From the NCBI GenBank assembly GCA_907165065.1, contig OU015539.1, forward strand, positions 18,010,816 through 18,074,815: 64,000 bases of DNA. Reading direction: 5' to 3'. The notes under the pieces are model-generated. The model ran no database searches. It was not told where the DNA came from and saw only the letters and a program-made list of their open reading frames with translations. Within the stretch, counting starts at the first letter, position 1, and every line of letters starts with the position of its first letter. Source of the stretch: Caprimulgus europaeus. Taxonomy: Eukaryota; Chordata; Aves; Caprimulgiformes; Caprimulgidae. This document shows, in pieces, positions 23,205-35,204 of the stretch. A program made the translations under genes and the position numbers.

Positions 23205-23882
23205 ATTCCTGGCTGTCCTGGTGGACAGCAGGTTAACCAGGAGCCAACAGTGTGTCCTTGTAGCCAGCAAGGCCAACACCATCCTGGGGTGCATTAAAAA
23301 GAACGTGGCCAGAAGATCGAGGGAGGTTCTCCTCCCCCTCTGGTCTGCCCTGGTGAGGCCACATCTGGAGTGCTGTGTCCAGTTCTGGGCTCCCCAGTTC
23401 AAGGGGGTCAGGGAACTTCTGGAGAGAGTCCAGTGGAGGATACAGAGATGATGAGGGACTGGAACATCTCCTGTGTGAGGAAAGGCTGAGAGAGTTGGGA
23501 CTCTTCCTCCTGGAAAAGAGAAGACTGAGAGGAGACCTTATAACTCCTGATAAGGGAGTAAATACCTGAAGTGTGGAGGCCAAATGGATGGGGCCAGGCT
23601 CTTTTCAGTAGTACCCAGTGACAGGACAAGGGGCAATGGGCACAAACTGGAACACCAGAAGTTCCAGACAAACTGAAGGAAAAAATTCTTTCCTGTGATG
23701 GTGCCAGAGCCCTGGGCCAGGCTGCCCAGAGAGGGTGTGGAGTCTCCATCTCTGGAGATGTTCAAACCCACCTGGACACCATCATGTGCAACCTGGTGTA
23801 GGGAACCTCTTCGACAGGGGGGTTGGACTGGATGATCTCCTGAGGCCCCTTCCAACCCCACCGTGCTGTGATTCTGTGATTC
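23205..23882 (+). mobile_element. CR1 LINE 3' fragment
   Basis: Covers ORF2 end and 3' UTR to the terminus (gggttggactggatgatctc ... gtgattctgtgattcc). Same subfamily as 33140, 46222 and 59335. Confidence 0.93.
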
Positions 23883-23889
23883 CATTCTT

Positions 23890-24705
23890 CTACCACAGCT
23901 TGGCAGAGGTCAGTATCCTTGTATGAGCTGAAGCAGAGAAAAATTACTCTTCAGAAGCCTTTGCCTCCTTTAGGTTCAGAAGTTTTTTGGATGACCAGTG
24001 TCTGATAGCCTGAATTTCAGGTTTGAGGCCTCTCAAAGTGAGAGTGTACGTGTTCCAGGTTTGTTAATTCAGACTCACTAGTATATCTTTAATGTATTAG
24101 GCTGCAGTGAGTCAGCAGATAGGATGGTCTTTATCTCTTCGCTCTGTTTCGTTATGATTTGTGTTCTGTCTGAATCCACAGTCACATAATGTTTTAATTA
24201 CTAAATTAGAGGATTTATAACATGTGGAGACAGCACAAAAAGGTCAGATCTAAGCACAAAAGCTAAAGCCTAGCGTCTTCACCCTAAAATTTCCTGGCAC
24301 TGGCTGCAACCATGCAGTTTCCAGATTCACAAATGGGACCTGTAGTGTCATCTGTTAGAGTCAGGAGGGATCTCTTGATCCCCATTTCTTATTTGGACTC
24401 TGTGCTGAGATTGCCTTTTCTGAGACCTCTTCATGACACATCAGTCCTTCTCCTGAACTCCTAACACTCCCATAGCAGTACAAGTAAAGTCTGTCTGTGC
24501 TGGAATGTTCTCTCTTGAAGACATCCTTGGTTTTCTTACCTTCAAAAAACACTTTCTTGTTTTATTTTATTTGGCTCAGTTACTTTGAACATTACTATAA
24601 TAATTCCCTTTTGAAATCTACCCCATCCCCAAATCTTCTTGCAGAAAGTGGTACATACAAACTGGGTCCCTGTTGCCTTCTATGCAAACACTCAGCTTTG
24701 AACTT
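23890..24705. other. Unique sequence, nothing seen
   Basis: No coding pattern recognised. Confidence 0.5.
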
Positions 24706-25299
24706 TTGTTGGTGTGGTGGGTTGACCCTGGCTGGATGCCACAGTCCCACCAAAGCCCACTGTATCACTCCTCCTCCTCATCTGGGCAGGGGGAGAAAAA
24801 TACAACGAAAGGCTCGTGGGTGGAGACAAGGACAGAGAGAGATCACTCACCAGTGACTGGCACGGGCAAAACAGACTCGACTTGGGGGAAAAAACAAATT
24901 TAATTTATTACTAATCAAAATCAGAGGATAATAAAAAGTAAAACCAAATCTTAAAACACCTCCCCCATCCCTCCCTTCTTCCCAGGCTTAATTTCTTTCC
25001 CGATTTCCACCTCCTCCCCCCAGCAGCACAGGGGGACGGGGAATGGGGTTGGGGTCAGTTCATCACACGTTGGTTCTGCTGCTCCTTCCTCCTCAGGGGG
25101 AGGACTCCTTCCCCCGCAGCAGCGTGGGGTCCCTCTCACAGGGGACAGTCCTCCACCAACTTCTCCTACGTGAGTCCTTCCCATGACTGACAGCTCTTCT
25201 CGAACTGCCCCAGCCTGGGTCCATTCCATGGGGTGCAGTCCTTCAGGAAGGGACTGCTCCAGCACGGGTCCCCCACGGGGTCACAAGTCCTGCCAGCAA

Positions 25300-25570
25300 A
25301 CCTGCTCCAGCCTGGGCTCCTCTCTCCACGGGCTACAGGTCCTGTCAGGAACCTGCTCCAGCACGGGCTCCTCTCTCCACGGGCTACAGGTCCTGACAGG
25401 AACCTGCTCCAGCCTGGGCTCCTCTCTCCACGGGCTACAGGTCCTGACAGGAACCTGCTCCAGCCTGGGCTCCTCTCTCCACGGGCCACAGGTCCTGACA
25501 GGAACCTGCTCAAGCATGGGCTCCTCTCTCCACGGGCTACAGGTCCTGTCAGGAACCTGCTCCAGCGCGG
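25300..25570. repeat. 51-bp tandem repeat, five copies
   Basis: The block tctctccacggg recurs at 25321, 25372, 25423, 25474 and 25525, exactly 51 bases apart, with few differences between units. Part of the long LTR. Confidence 0.95.
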
Positions 25571-25587
25571 GCTTCCCGCGGGGTCAC

Positions 25588-25842
25588 TGTTGGGGAATGG
25601 CTTAAGGAACAGGGACATGGCTCCCTGGACGACCTGATCACTGGCGTTTAGCATGACTAGGCCTCAGTTAGCATGAGTGAGCTATGCAGAAAGTATTGGC
25701 AAAGTTGCAGTAACAAATCAGAGTGTGACGTGTGTGCATAGTTATTATAGGAAAGCATAAAAGAAGTTGTATACTGCAAATAAAGTTGAAGCTTGTTTAC
25801 CATCCATATTGGATTTATGCCTTGCTTCCTCCTCTTGTCGCA
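25588..25842 (+). mobile_element. Nested 255-bp solo LTR
   Basis: Begins TGTTGGGGAATGG and ends CTCTTGTCGCA, flanked by GTCAC (25583-25587 and 25843-25847). It interrupts the older LTR, whose sequence resumes directly after (gggtcac / agcctcc). TATA-like CATAAAAG at 25756-25763 and AATAAA at 25779-25784 give the plus orientation. The short size resembles alpharetroviral-type LTRs; the family is not identified. Confidence 0.88.
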
Positions 25843-25903
25843 GTCACAGCCTCCTTCAGGCATCCACCTGCTCCAGTGTGGGGTCCTCCACAGGCTGCAG
25901 AGG

Positions 25904-26137
25904 GACATCTGCTCCACCATGGACCTCCATGGGCTGCAGGGGGACATCTGCTCCACCATGGACCTCCATGGGCTGCAGGGGGACATCTGCTCCACCGTGG
26001 ACCTCCATGGGCTGCAGGGGGACATCTGCTCCACCGTGGACCTCCATGGGCTGCAGGGGGACATCTGCTCCACCGTGGACCTCCATGGGCTGCAGGGGGA
26101 CATCTGCTCCACCATGGACCTCCATGGGCTGCAGGAC
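25904..26137. repeat. 39-bp tandem repeat, six copies
   Basis: Units start gacatctgctccacc at 25904, 25943, 25982, 26021, 26060 and 26099. They differ mainly by ccatgg versus ccgtgg. Part of the long LTR. Confidence 0.95.
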
Positions 26138-26679
26138 CCTGCCTCACCATGGTCTTCACAGCAAGTTGTGGGGGAATCTCTTCTCTGGCACCGGGAGCAC
26201 CTCCTTCCCCTCCTTCTTCCCTGACCTTGGTCTCTGTAGGGTTGTTTCTCTTACATCTTCTCACTCCTCTCTCTTGCTGCAAAGTGTGCAGCTTTTTTTT
26301 TCCTCTCTTCCCTTTTTTTTTTCTCAATTCTGTTATCTCAGAGGCGTTACTGATGGGCTCGGCCTTGGCCAGTGGTGGGTCCGTTCTTGTAGCCGCTGGC
26401 ATTGGCTGTGTTGGGTCAGACATGGTGGAAGCTTCTGGCAGCTTCTCTCACAGATGCCACCCCATGTCCCGTCCCACCCAACCCCGCTACCAAAACCTTG
26501 CCATGCAAACCAAATACAGTTGGTGTGTGTGTTTTTAGTCACCAGAAGTAAATCTGTGAATCCTCAGTGTGGCGAACAGTTACTCACAGAAATCAGAGAA
26601 CGAGCGCCAAAGGTATGAGTGTCGTAAAAAGTTATGCTTCAATCCAGAGGTTCTCTGGTTCATCCAAATCACCAACCCC

Positions 26680-26852
26680 ACATTCTGGCATCCAGGGGGA
26701 TGCCCCATTGCTGGAGGCATTCAAGGCCAGGTTGGATGGTGCCCTGGTCAGCCTGATCTAGTGGTTGGCAACCTTGTCCACAGCAGAGGGGTTGGAACTG
26801 AATGATCTTTAAGGTCCTTTCTGACCCAAACCATTATGTGATTCTATGATTC
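26680..26852 (+). mobile_element. CR1 LINE 3' end fragment
   Basis: Last 170 bases or so of CR1 (ggttggaactgaatgatctt ... attatgtgattctatgattc). Confidence 0.85.
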
Positions 26853-27234
26853 TGCTGATAGACTGTCCTCTTCAGATGCAGCCTGGGATTATTGGCTTTG
26901 CTCACAACGTTTGCAGAAAGAGCTCTTTGGATGAGTTGGCACAGCAGTTTACAGGATGCTGTTTGGCTCTAAACAAGATTTGGTTGAATGTAGCTGACGT
27001 GTTTCATGAGAAACACAGAAGCAGAAAGCAGCTGCATGTTTTCTCTCTCCTTCCCAGGCAATGCTCATTAATCACTTTGGAGGGCTGTGACTGCTCCCTG
27101 CCAAGTCCTGCACTTGTTTTGGTTTTGAATTAAACACAGATACATTTTCAGTGTTGGAATTTCTCTGATGAAATCTTGCTACAACACAGTCCTGGGAGTT
27201 GTATATCCCTGAACAGTTATTTCTTCCCTTTTAG

Positions 27235-27495
27235 GGGTAACAGCTTTAAACTGGCAGAGGGGAGATGGAGATGAGATGTGAGGAAGAAATTCTTTGGTGT
27301 GAGGGTGGTGAGACCCTGGCCCAGGTTGCCCAGAGAAGCTGTGGCTGCTCCTCCCTGGAAGTGTTCTCGGCCAGGTTGGATGAGGCTTTGAGCAACCTGG
27401 TCTAGTGGAAGGTGTCCCTGCTGCTGGCAGGGGGGTTGGGACTGGATGAGCTTTAAGGTCCCTCCCAACCCAAACCAGTCTGGGATTCTCTGATT
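27235..27495 (+). mobile_element. CR1 LINE 3' fragment
   Basis: Contains ggtgagaccctggcccaggt and ends gtctgggattctctgatt; same subfamily as 5420-6082. Confidence 0.92.
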
Positions 27496-27499
27496 TGCG

Positions 27500-28530
27500 A
27501 CAGTGACCTCCCAGCAAAGCTCCACATGTAAGATTTTACACTGACCTTTCAAAGGAGCCCACCTCTAAATGGGCAATTGCCTCCAAACTGATATTGGCTT
27601 CTACAGCTCCAGGCTCTTGCAACCATGTCAAAATTTATAATGATAACCGTCACTTAGGGTGACAATTTTCAAATCCAGAAAAAGGAATATTTTTTATTTT
27701 CTCTATGCAATTTCTTTTTTCTATATTTAAGCTTGTGCTCTGACCAGCAAGATATTATAGTTCCCCCAAATAACTGAAATAAAGGAAATATTCTCATGCA
27801 GTCACTTGAGGACAGATTTAAAAGAAAGCCTGTTTGTAATGTGAAAGTTGCACTAACAGAAATACTTTGGAAGCTGCCCTATTACTTCTTGACAAGATTG
27901 TTTTCCAAAGAGTGGACTAATACTGTAATCTTCCCTATTTATAGTGTGAAGCTTCTGAGTGTTTTTTCCCTGTTATTTCTTACTAAAACTTTGACTCTTG
28001 TGGTCTTTATTACGTGACTTTACTCCAATTATGTTCTTAATATTTGTCATGTTAATACAAGGAGATTTTTAAAGTAACAATTTGCAGTGGGTGTGTATCA
28101 GGCACAGCGTTTCTGTTAGTCGGCACACAGTGTTTTATTAGTTGTTTTCACCTCCTAGTTTCTAAAGGCACTACGGTTCCTTGTCATCACAATTCCAGAG
28201 AAATCGGACATTTGTTCTGTTCAACATGCTTGAGCTTTTTCATGTAGAGCACTATTACCACCTCGTGGCCATGTAGAACGTCTCTTACTGCACTCGGAAG
28301 AGCACTTGAGTCTACTGCAGTCTTCTACATTGTCAGCACTCCCTGCTTTGGCGTTGTCCTTCACTTTCACCTGGATGCACAAAAATTAGAGAACTAGAGC
28401 ATTAAGAGCAAACAATGCTAACATGTTCTGCATATTATTTCAAAATCTAAACCATTTATTTAAAAGAAAAAAAAAGCTATAATACTTGATCCTGCAAATA
28501 CTCGAACCTTTTCTTCTGGAAACCTTTACC
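27500..28530. other. Unique sequence with one weak exon-like segment
   Basis: A minus-strand stretch near 28230-28370 has an acceptor-like tgcatccag and about 49 open codons to a stop. No motif and no linked exon were found. Confidence 0.3.
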
Positions 28531-28533
28531 ACG

Positions 28534-28745
28534 TGTGGCAGTTTAAACCACAGATAGACTACACGGTCCTGCACTCACTCCCCGCACCTGGTGAGTTAGG
28601 AAGGGAATCACAACAAAGGAGCCAAGGGTAAGGATGAAGAACAAGGAGGGCTCACTCACCACTGATGGTCATGGGCAAAGCAGACTCCACTTGGGGAAGA
28701 AAAACCAATTTAATTTGCTACCAGTCAATCAGAGTAGGATAGTGA
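28534..28745 (-). mobile_element. LTR fragment, related to 34194-35202
   Basis: About 210 bp match the 3' part of that LTR: tgtggcagtttaaaccacag, later gcagactccacttgggg and a run like caatttaatttgctacc. It breaks off shortly before a CR1 copy. Confidence 0.7.
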
Positions 28746-28769
28746 GACTTTCTCCTTTATTTTCCAATG

Positions 28770-29872
28770 GTCTTGGGAATCAGGAGAGGTCTCAATCAAC
28801 TAGGAGTTGGAAAATGTCCCAATTTTCAAGAAGGGTAAGAAGGAAAACCCTGGTAATTACAGGCCTGTCAGTCTCAATGCAGTGGAAACAGTCGTTCTGG
28901 GAATTAATGAAATGCAGCTGAGAGACAATGCAGTCATTGGTCACAGCCAACACGAATTTACAAGGGGACAGTCCTGTTTAAACAAACTTAATTTCCTTAT
29001 ATGACAAGGTCACAGATTTAGTTGGCCAAGGGAAGCCAGTGGATGTGGGGGTTTTTGGATTTTAGCAAAGCTTTTGACAACTGTCTCTCACAGGAACCTT
29101 CTGGACAGAACGTCCAGCACACGGCTGGACGAGTCCATAACACACTGCGCGAATAATCACCAGTGAGTTTCCCCAGGGCCCAATTTTAGGGACAGGGCTC
29201 TTTAATATTTTCCTAAAGGATCTGGAAACAGGAGTCAAATGTACATTTAGTAAGTTTGCAGGTGATACTAAATTAGGAGGAGCTGTGGACTCCCTCGAGC
29301 GCAGGGAGGCCTTACAGCGAGATCTGGATAGACCAGAGAGCTGGGCAATCACCTACCCTATGAAATTTAACAAGAGCAAGTGCCAGATTCTGCACCTGGG
29401 ATGGGATGATCCTGGTGATATGTACAAAGTGGGGGATGAGAGGCTGGAGAGCAGCCCTGCAGAGGGCTAGGCTTATGAGGATCAGCTGAGGTCACTTGGT
29501 TTGTTCAGCTTAGAGAAGGCTGAGGGGTGAGCTTATCACAGTCTGCACCTTCCTCAAGGTGGGCAGCAGAGGAGGAGGTGCTGATCTCTCTCTGGTGCTC
29601 AGCAGCAGGACACGAGGAAATGGAATGAAGCTGCATCTGGAGAAGTTCCGACCAAGTATTAGGAAAAGGTTCTTCACAGGGAGTGTGGTCTGTCATTGGA
29701 ACAGGCTCCCCAGGTAAGTGGTCAGGGCATCAAGTCTGTCAGAGTTCCGCGAGCATCTGCACAACACTGTTAGTCATATGGTTTAGTTTCAGGTGGTCCT
29801 GGAGGAGCAGGGAGTTGGACTTGATGATTGTTATGAGCCCCTTCCAACTTGAGATGTTCTATGATTCTGTGA
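28770..29872 (+). mobile_element. CR1 LINE with part of reverse transcriptase
   Basis: Retains broken ORF2 reverse transcriptase (ENPGNYRPVSLN near 28840-28880, then palm regions such as tttgcaggtgatactaaatt near 29260) through to the 3' end at 29872. Several frameshifts and stops; not functional. Confidence 0.88.
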
Positions 29873-29879
29873 CTCTATT

Positions 29880-31885
29880 CTACCAAGCTCTTTTACAATT
29901 AATAACTCCAAATATAGACAGTCAACAAAAACCACGCAGTCATTAAACATTCCAAGAGCTCTGCACACTGCGATGCTATTGAGATATTCAAGCAACTCAC
30001 GTCTGACTTAGAACCCTAATTACTAGTATTGTTTCAGAGCTGGCACAACTGGACAGCAATTGATCCCAGGAAAATGCGGTACATGTGCCTCTGATTCTGA
30101 TTTTGCTGAGAAGTGGCACTAAGGAACTCTGAAGAGAAGAGCCATGGTAGCAGGTAACAGTGAAGGGTTCACAGGGTTGTGCATAGAGCACTTTCTGGAG
30201 TTTGTCAGAACATGAATGTACATTCAGTGGTCATTTTTATATTTTTTTCCTGCTTCTAAAGGAAGGCCTTTCCTGCTGCAAGCCATAATTTTAAGTTTTT
30301 GTGTGATTTTAATATTATTAATTCTAAACAGAATTGAAGGTTCTGCAGAATTTTTCCCAGATTGCAGCTCATAAGGGTGCAGTTTTCAGAAGGAGATGCA
30401 AGTCCAAATTTCTGGCACAATTTTAAACATTATGGTGACGAAGTTTTATCATTTTCCAGAGGAGATTTAAATTGTATCTGCATCATAAACTCTATCCAGC
30501 CAAGCTTCTGTCGGGTTTCTGGGGCAGGGACCCAAGCACTGTCACAGCATGTGCACACTTGACCGACTGTATTTGCCAGTGCAGGGTGTTCTGTGCTGTG
30601 CAAGCAGAAGATGTGGCCCATGCTACACACGAGCCCAGAGCCTGTAATTACAACATTGCTATGTATTTACCTTGACATTTTGCTAGCAGGTTTTTGACCT
30701 TGAGATGTTGGTGAGATCATTTTATGTACTGGTTAGTGTCAGGTTTGTGCTCAGACAGATGTAAACAACAGCAAAAAAGATCAACTTTTGGTCACACAAG
30801 TTGGCAGTGCACTCCAGGCTTTCACCTAGGAAGGGTCAGGTTTTTGAATGTATTTTGGCATCCTAAGATTCACGTTAGTATCAAGTTGGATTTTAAAGTG
30901 CACACGAATTCTTGTTTTAATAATGGTTCAGATTACATACAATTAAAATCTCAAATCTTGTTGGTGGTTCAACACCTGACCTCCTTGCATGCTCCCATAA
31001 ATCCAGTCAAGTGTGTTTCTGCATCTCAGAATAAATTAATGCCTCCAAAAAAAACCCCCACCTGTCCGTAAATCACTTTTGAAAGTAGGGGATTAGAATC
31101 CTTTATTGTTTTGATTCTTCTAAAAATATATCTCAAGTCTGTCCACAGATGTGATTCCACTCTGAATTCAGAAAAGTTAGTGAGGTGAAAAGGATTTTTA
31201 ATTTTTTTTTTTACCTCAAAAAGGAAAATATCCCTTCTATCTGGCTGAGGCAAATAATAATGCGTATGCTGCTACAGATCATAGAAGGAAAAAAAAATGT
31301 GTTACATCTGCCTACCCAGCCAAGAATATCTGGCTTGTCAATGCTGTCACACTTACGAATTATTGGTAATTACTGTGTTTTATGCTGATAGCTGGAGTAG
31401 GGAGAAGAATACCAAAGTAATTATTAACACAACACAACTATTAGTGTTTAATCAACTGAGTCTTGGAAACAGATGTTTGAGGGCTGTGGTGAGAGATAAA
31501 ATACTGGCTATGAAGTGCACTGAAAAAGGAATTCAAATGGAAATGGACCAAAAGGCAGAGAAAAATTTATATCCTGGATAAATTACAAAATATTTGCTGG
31601 TGTCCATTTCTAACCTGTTGCTTTTTTATATCACATATTCTGAATTCCTGGAAAAATATTTCCATTGTTTTTTCAGTGAGTTATTGACGTGTTACTTCAA
31701 ATATTATCTCATATTGTATCTCCTCATCTTGCCTGAAAGGCAACAGAACAACCAAGAAATTGTCAAAATCTTTTGTAAACTGGCTCACACCAAGTTTCTC
31801 TGTTATCTTAGGAAGTCATTGCACTAGTCAGACAAAAAGGGCTGGAGCTCAGTTTTAACTGTGGTAACATTAAACTTGAAAGCAG
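29880..31885. other. Unique AT-rich sequence, nothing seen
   Basis: Several open frames of 60-115 codons, none with a recognisable motif or convincing splice context. Confidence 0.5.
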
Positions 31886-31890
31886 AGTCA

Positions 31891-32519
31891 TGTCAGCTCC
31901 AGGTGGTGGTTTCACTCCTTTGGCTGCAGCTAGACCCAGCCGCTCGCTCACTCTCCCTCCCCAGGGAGTAGAGGAGATAATTGGAAAAGTAAAAGTAAGA
32001 AAATTCATGGACTGAAATAAAAACAATTTACTAATTGAAATAAAATAAAAATAATAATAAATGTAATAGCAGAATATGCAAATGAGTGATGCCCAGGGCA
32101 GTTGCTCACCACCCACCCACTGATGCCCAGCCTGTCCCAGCCAGCGATCCCGGAGCAGAGACAGCCCCCAAACACAAACCACAGTCCCGGGAGAGCCAGA
32201 GCCTGAGCCATCCCCGAGAGAACCCCCAGCTTTCTGCTCAGCCCTGGTCAATGTACTGATATGATGGGATATGAGATGGAATATCCCACTGGCAGAGCCA
32301 AATGCCAATTTGGGGTTTTGCTGATTACCATGCTTCCACCCTCTCAGTCCTAATGCAGCTGTGAACCAGCCAAACGTGATGGCTTTGGGCTCCAGCAGCA
32401 ACTGATAACATCAGTACTTGATCAACATTCTTCTCTTAACAAACCCCACACTAGCACTAAAACACAGCTATTCTAGCTACTGAGAAGAAAATTAGCTCTG
32501 TCCCAGCAAAACCAGGACA
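31891..32519 (-). mobile_element. Solo LTR, same family as 18998-19616
   Basis: Minus-strand start TGTCCTGGTTTTGCTGGGAC, end ...CCTGGAGCTGACA, 629 bp. U3 start, A/T-rich centre and ends match the copy at 19 kb. Flanks show no matching duplication. Confidence 0.78.
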
Positions 32520-32524
32520 CCCTA

Positions 32525-33135
32525 GTATCAATCCCCCTCAAACATCCTCAGTATTCTGAGTTCTGTCTCATTTTCCTATGTTAATTTTGCAGTCTGACCT
32601 TTACAGGAGTAGACAGGTGGGAAAACACCTGTATCCTGTCAGCTGCCTGATGACTTCCTAATCTGAATGGACTGGTTTATGCCAACTGGGTGACCCGAAA
32701 GTCTCTCTTTTACACTGCACTTACACAAATCTTAGTGAGACTACCTGACAGGTGACTACCTTTTTGGTTATGGGTAATATTTATTTCTACAGAATCTTTA
32801 GCAAAAAATGTGTTATTTCCAAGTTTCCTTTGTAAGATGGCATGAGATGCTGTACAGATGAAGAAGCACTGTTTAATTAATCCCTGAATTATGGTTCAGG
32901 TTCTAAGAGGTGTTTTATAGCTCTGTGTACATATGCCTGTCATGTGAACCAATTTAATCTGATTTTTTGAGGTAGTGGTTTCATTTGGGCCTTGAAGGAC
33001 TTTTGTTCCATGGAAGTGTTTCCTTTTCCAACCTGTGGCCTCCACTATGTTCTGTGCTTCTCAGTGCCACAATTTCATCATGAGATATACAGAAAATTAT
33101 TTTTCTGGGTGTGGGATTTAAAAATGTTGCTTCAT
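32525..33135. other. Unique sequence, nothing seen
   Basis: No motif recognised. Confidence 0.5.
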
Positions 33136-33139
33136 CCTT

Positions 33140-33580
33140 CTGGAGAGAGTCCAGTGGAGGCTACAGAGATGATGAAGGGGCTGGAGCATCTTTCTGATGA
33201 GGAGAGGCTGAGAGAGCTGGGGCTGTTCAGCCTGGAGAAGAGCAGAGTGAGAGGGGATCTCATCAATGCTGATCAATACCTAAAGGGCACGATGGGGCCA
33301 GACTCCTCTCAGTGGTGCCCAGTGACAGGACAAGGGGCAATGGGCACAAACTGGAACACAGGAGGTTCCAGTGAAACATGAGGAGAAACTTCCTGACTGT
33401 GAGGGTGCCAGAGCCCTGGGCCAGGCTGCCCAGAGAGGGTGTGGAGTCTCCTTCTCTGGAGAGATTCAAACCCACCTGGACACCATCGTGTGCAACCTGC
33501 TGGAGATGGACCTGCTCTGGCAGGGGGGTTGGACTGGGTGATCTCCAGAGGTCCCTTCCAACCCCCACGATTCTGTGATT
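33140..33580 (+). mobile_element. CR1 LINE 3' fragment
   Basis: Well-preserved 3' part (ctgagagagctggggctgtt, ggggggttggactgggtgatc, ending cacgattctgtgatt). Confidence 0.93.
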
Positions 33581-33584
33581 TTAT

Positions 33585-34190
33585 CAGGTAATCATTAAAT
33601 CCTGGGTCACAAGAAGTGAATTTGCTGAGCACTTTTACCGCAATGTTTAAGACTCTGACAGCAATCTCCTTACTAGTCTCTTTCTCCAGCCAAAGTCACA
33701 ATCTGTTTAGCTATTCTGTGTATAAAAGTTGTTCCCTGTTGCTGAAGATATTAGGCACTTTTCTCTACAGCTTTTCTGATTCTATAGTGCTTTTTTTCAA
33801 TAAGCTGACCAGAACTGCAGCTGGTGTCTAAGCTGGAAATGCTGGCATAATTATGTTTTCTGGTTTGGTTTTGGCTACTTTAATTATCATTCCTAACATT
33901 CCTTTTGCCTTTTTAACTGCTCCTGTGGTTTAAAATAACATTTTCTAGATGACTGTGTACAATGAGTCTAAACTATTTTTCCGGAGATAATTTAGACCAT
34001 TGTTATGTCTGTGCAGAATGAGAGTTGTTTTTCTCTATGTATATTACTATGCTTACATCAGCACTTAATTTCAACTACCATTTTATTGTCCAGTCTTTCA
34101 GCACCATGCTGAACCTTCTGTTCATTGTCAGAGTTCTATTTGCATGATGAGTAATTTCAAATTACTGGCAAGTTTTGAAACACTGAAAAG
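33585..34190. other. Unique or very old repeat sequence
   Basis: Faint CR1-like wording (ttccctgttgctgaagat, ttttcaataagctgacc) is too weak to call. Confidence 0.35.
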
Positions 34191-34193
34191 AGG

Positions 34194-35202
34194 TGTGGTG
34201 ATTTCAGCCACAGCTCGGACCATGCCAGGTCCTTCACTCACTCCCCTCACCCGGTGAGATGGGGAGAGAAACTCACCAAGGGGCTGGTGGGGTGGGATGA
34301 GGACAGGGAGGGCTCACTCACCAGGGATGGGCACAGGCAAAACAGACTCCACTTGGGGAAGAAAAATCCATTTAATTCGTTCCCAATCAATCAGAGCAGG
34401 ACAGTGAGACACAACAACCACCTCTGACAGCACCTTCCCCCACCCCTCCCTTCTTCCCGGGCTCCCATCACTTTGCTCCCCATTTCTCTCCCTTCTCCCC
34501 CAGGCCACAGGGACAGGGAATGGGGGTTCAGTCAGTTCCTCTCTGCTGCTCTTCCCGACCCGAGATCCCTCCTGTGGGGTGAAAGAGTCCAGGAACAAAG
34601 TGTTCCACCGCGGCTGCCCATGGAGTCACGGACCTCTCCGGGCTCAGCTCCTGGCTCTGGCATCTCCATCTAGGTGTATTCTCCATGAGTTACAGATTGG
34701 TCCAGCGCACCTCCTCCCCCCTGAGATCTGGGGTCTTCTTGGTCATCGTAAACTCTCCAAGTCACAACTGCCCTTGGACTCAGCTTCTGCTCCAGCATGG
34801 AGTCCGCTGTGGCCCATGCTGGAGCAGGTGTCTGCTCCACTGTTGAACTTCCATTGGCTGCAGGGGACCTCCCTGCTCTTCCTGTGATGATATTGTTGTC
34901 TGAGGCTCTCTGTTTCCCCTCCTCCTCCTCCCCCATGTCAACAGTGCTCTTTTCATTCAAGCCAATCATCTTTTGTTTAAGTCAATGGTCCTCCACTTTC
35001 TCTCCTCCTTTTTGTCTTTTCACACTGATTCTTCCTCTCATCAATATGGATTTGCAGAGGTGTTTCCCTATCACTGACTGGCCCAGCCTGGGCTGGAGGT
35101 GGGTTCTTGGAGCCAGGGGAGCTTCTCAAAGCTCCTCACAGGGGCCATCGCTGTAGCCCCTGCCCCTGCTACTAAAAACGGCCCCACACACAAACCAACA
35201 CA
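34194..35202 (-). mobile_element. Solo LTR, same family as 9954-10938
   Basis: Minus-strand start TGTGTTGGTTTG and end ATCACCACA. Highly similar to the plus-strand copy 23 kb away, especially over 34200-34640. No clear target-site duplication. A truncated relative is at 28534-28745. Confidence 0.8.
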
Positions 35203-35204
35203 TG

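Larger units (their letters stand above)
24713..26518 (-). mobile_element. Long LTR with internal tandem repeats and nested insertion
   Basis: Minus-strand start TGTATTTGG, end CCCACCACA, flanked by GTTGG on both sides (24708-24712 and 26519-26523). Without the nested LTR and its extra duplication it is 1546 bp. It holds a 51-bp array (about 25300-25570), a 39-bp array (25904-26137) and AATAAA on the minus strand at 24904-24909. Open frames of up to 283 codons here come from repeat units that are multiples of three and are not genes. Confidence 0.85.

Noticed and set aside
25166-26618. Open frames of 140-283 codons on both strands
   Set aside because: They arise from 51-bp and 39-bp tandem repeats in an LTR and have no independent coding features.
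28230-28370. Exon-like minus segment after acceptor tgcatccag
   Set aside because: Only 49 codons, weak pyrimidine tract and no partner exon or motif.
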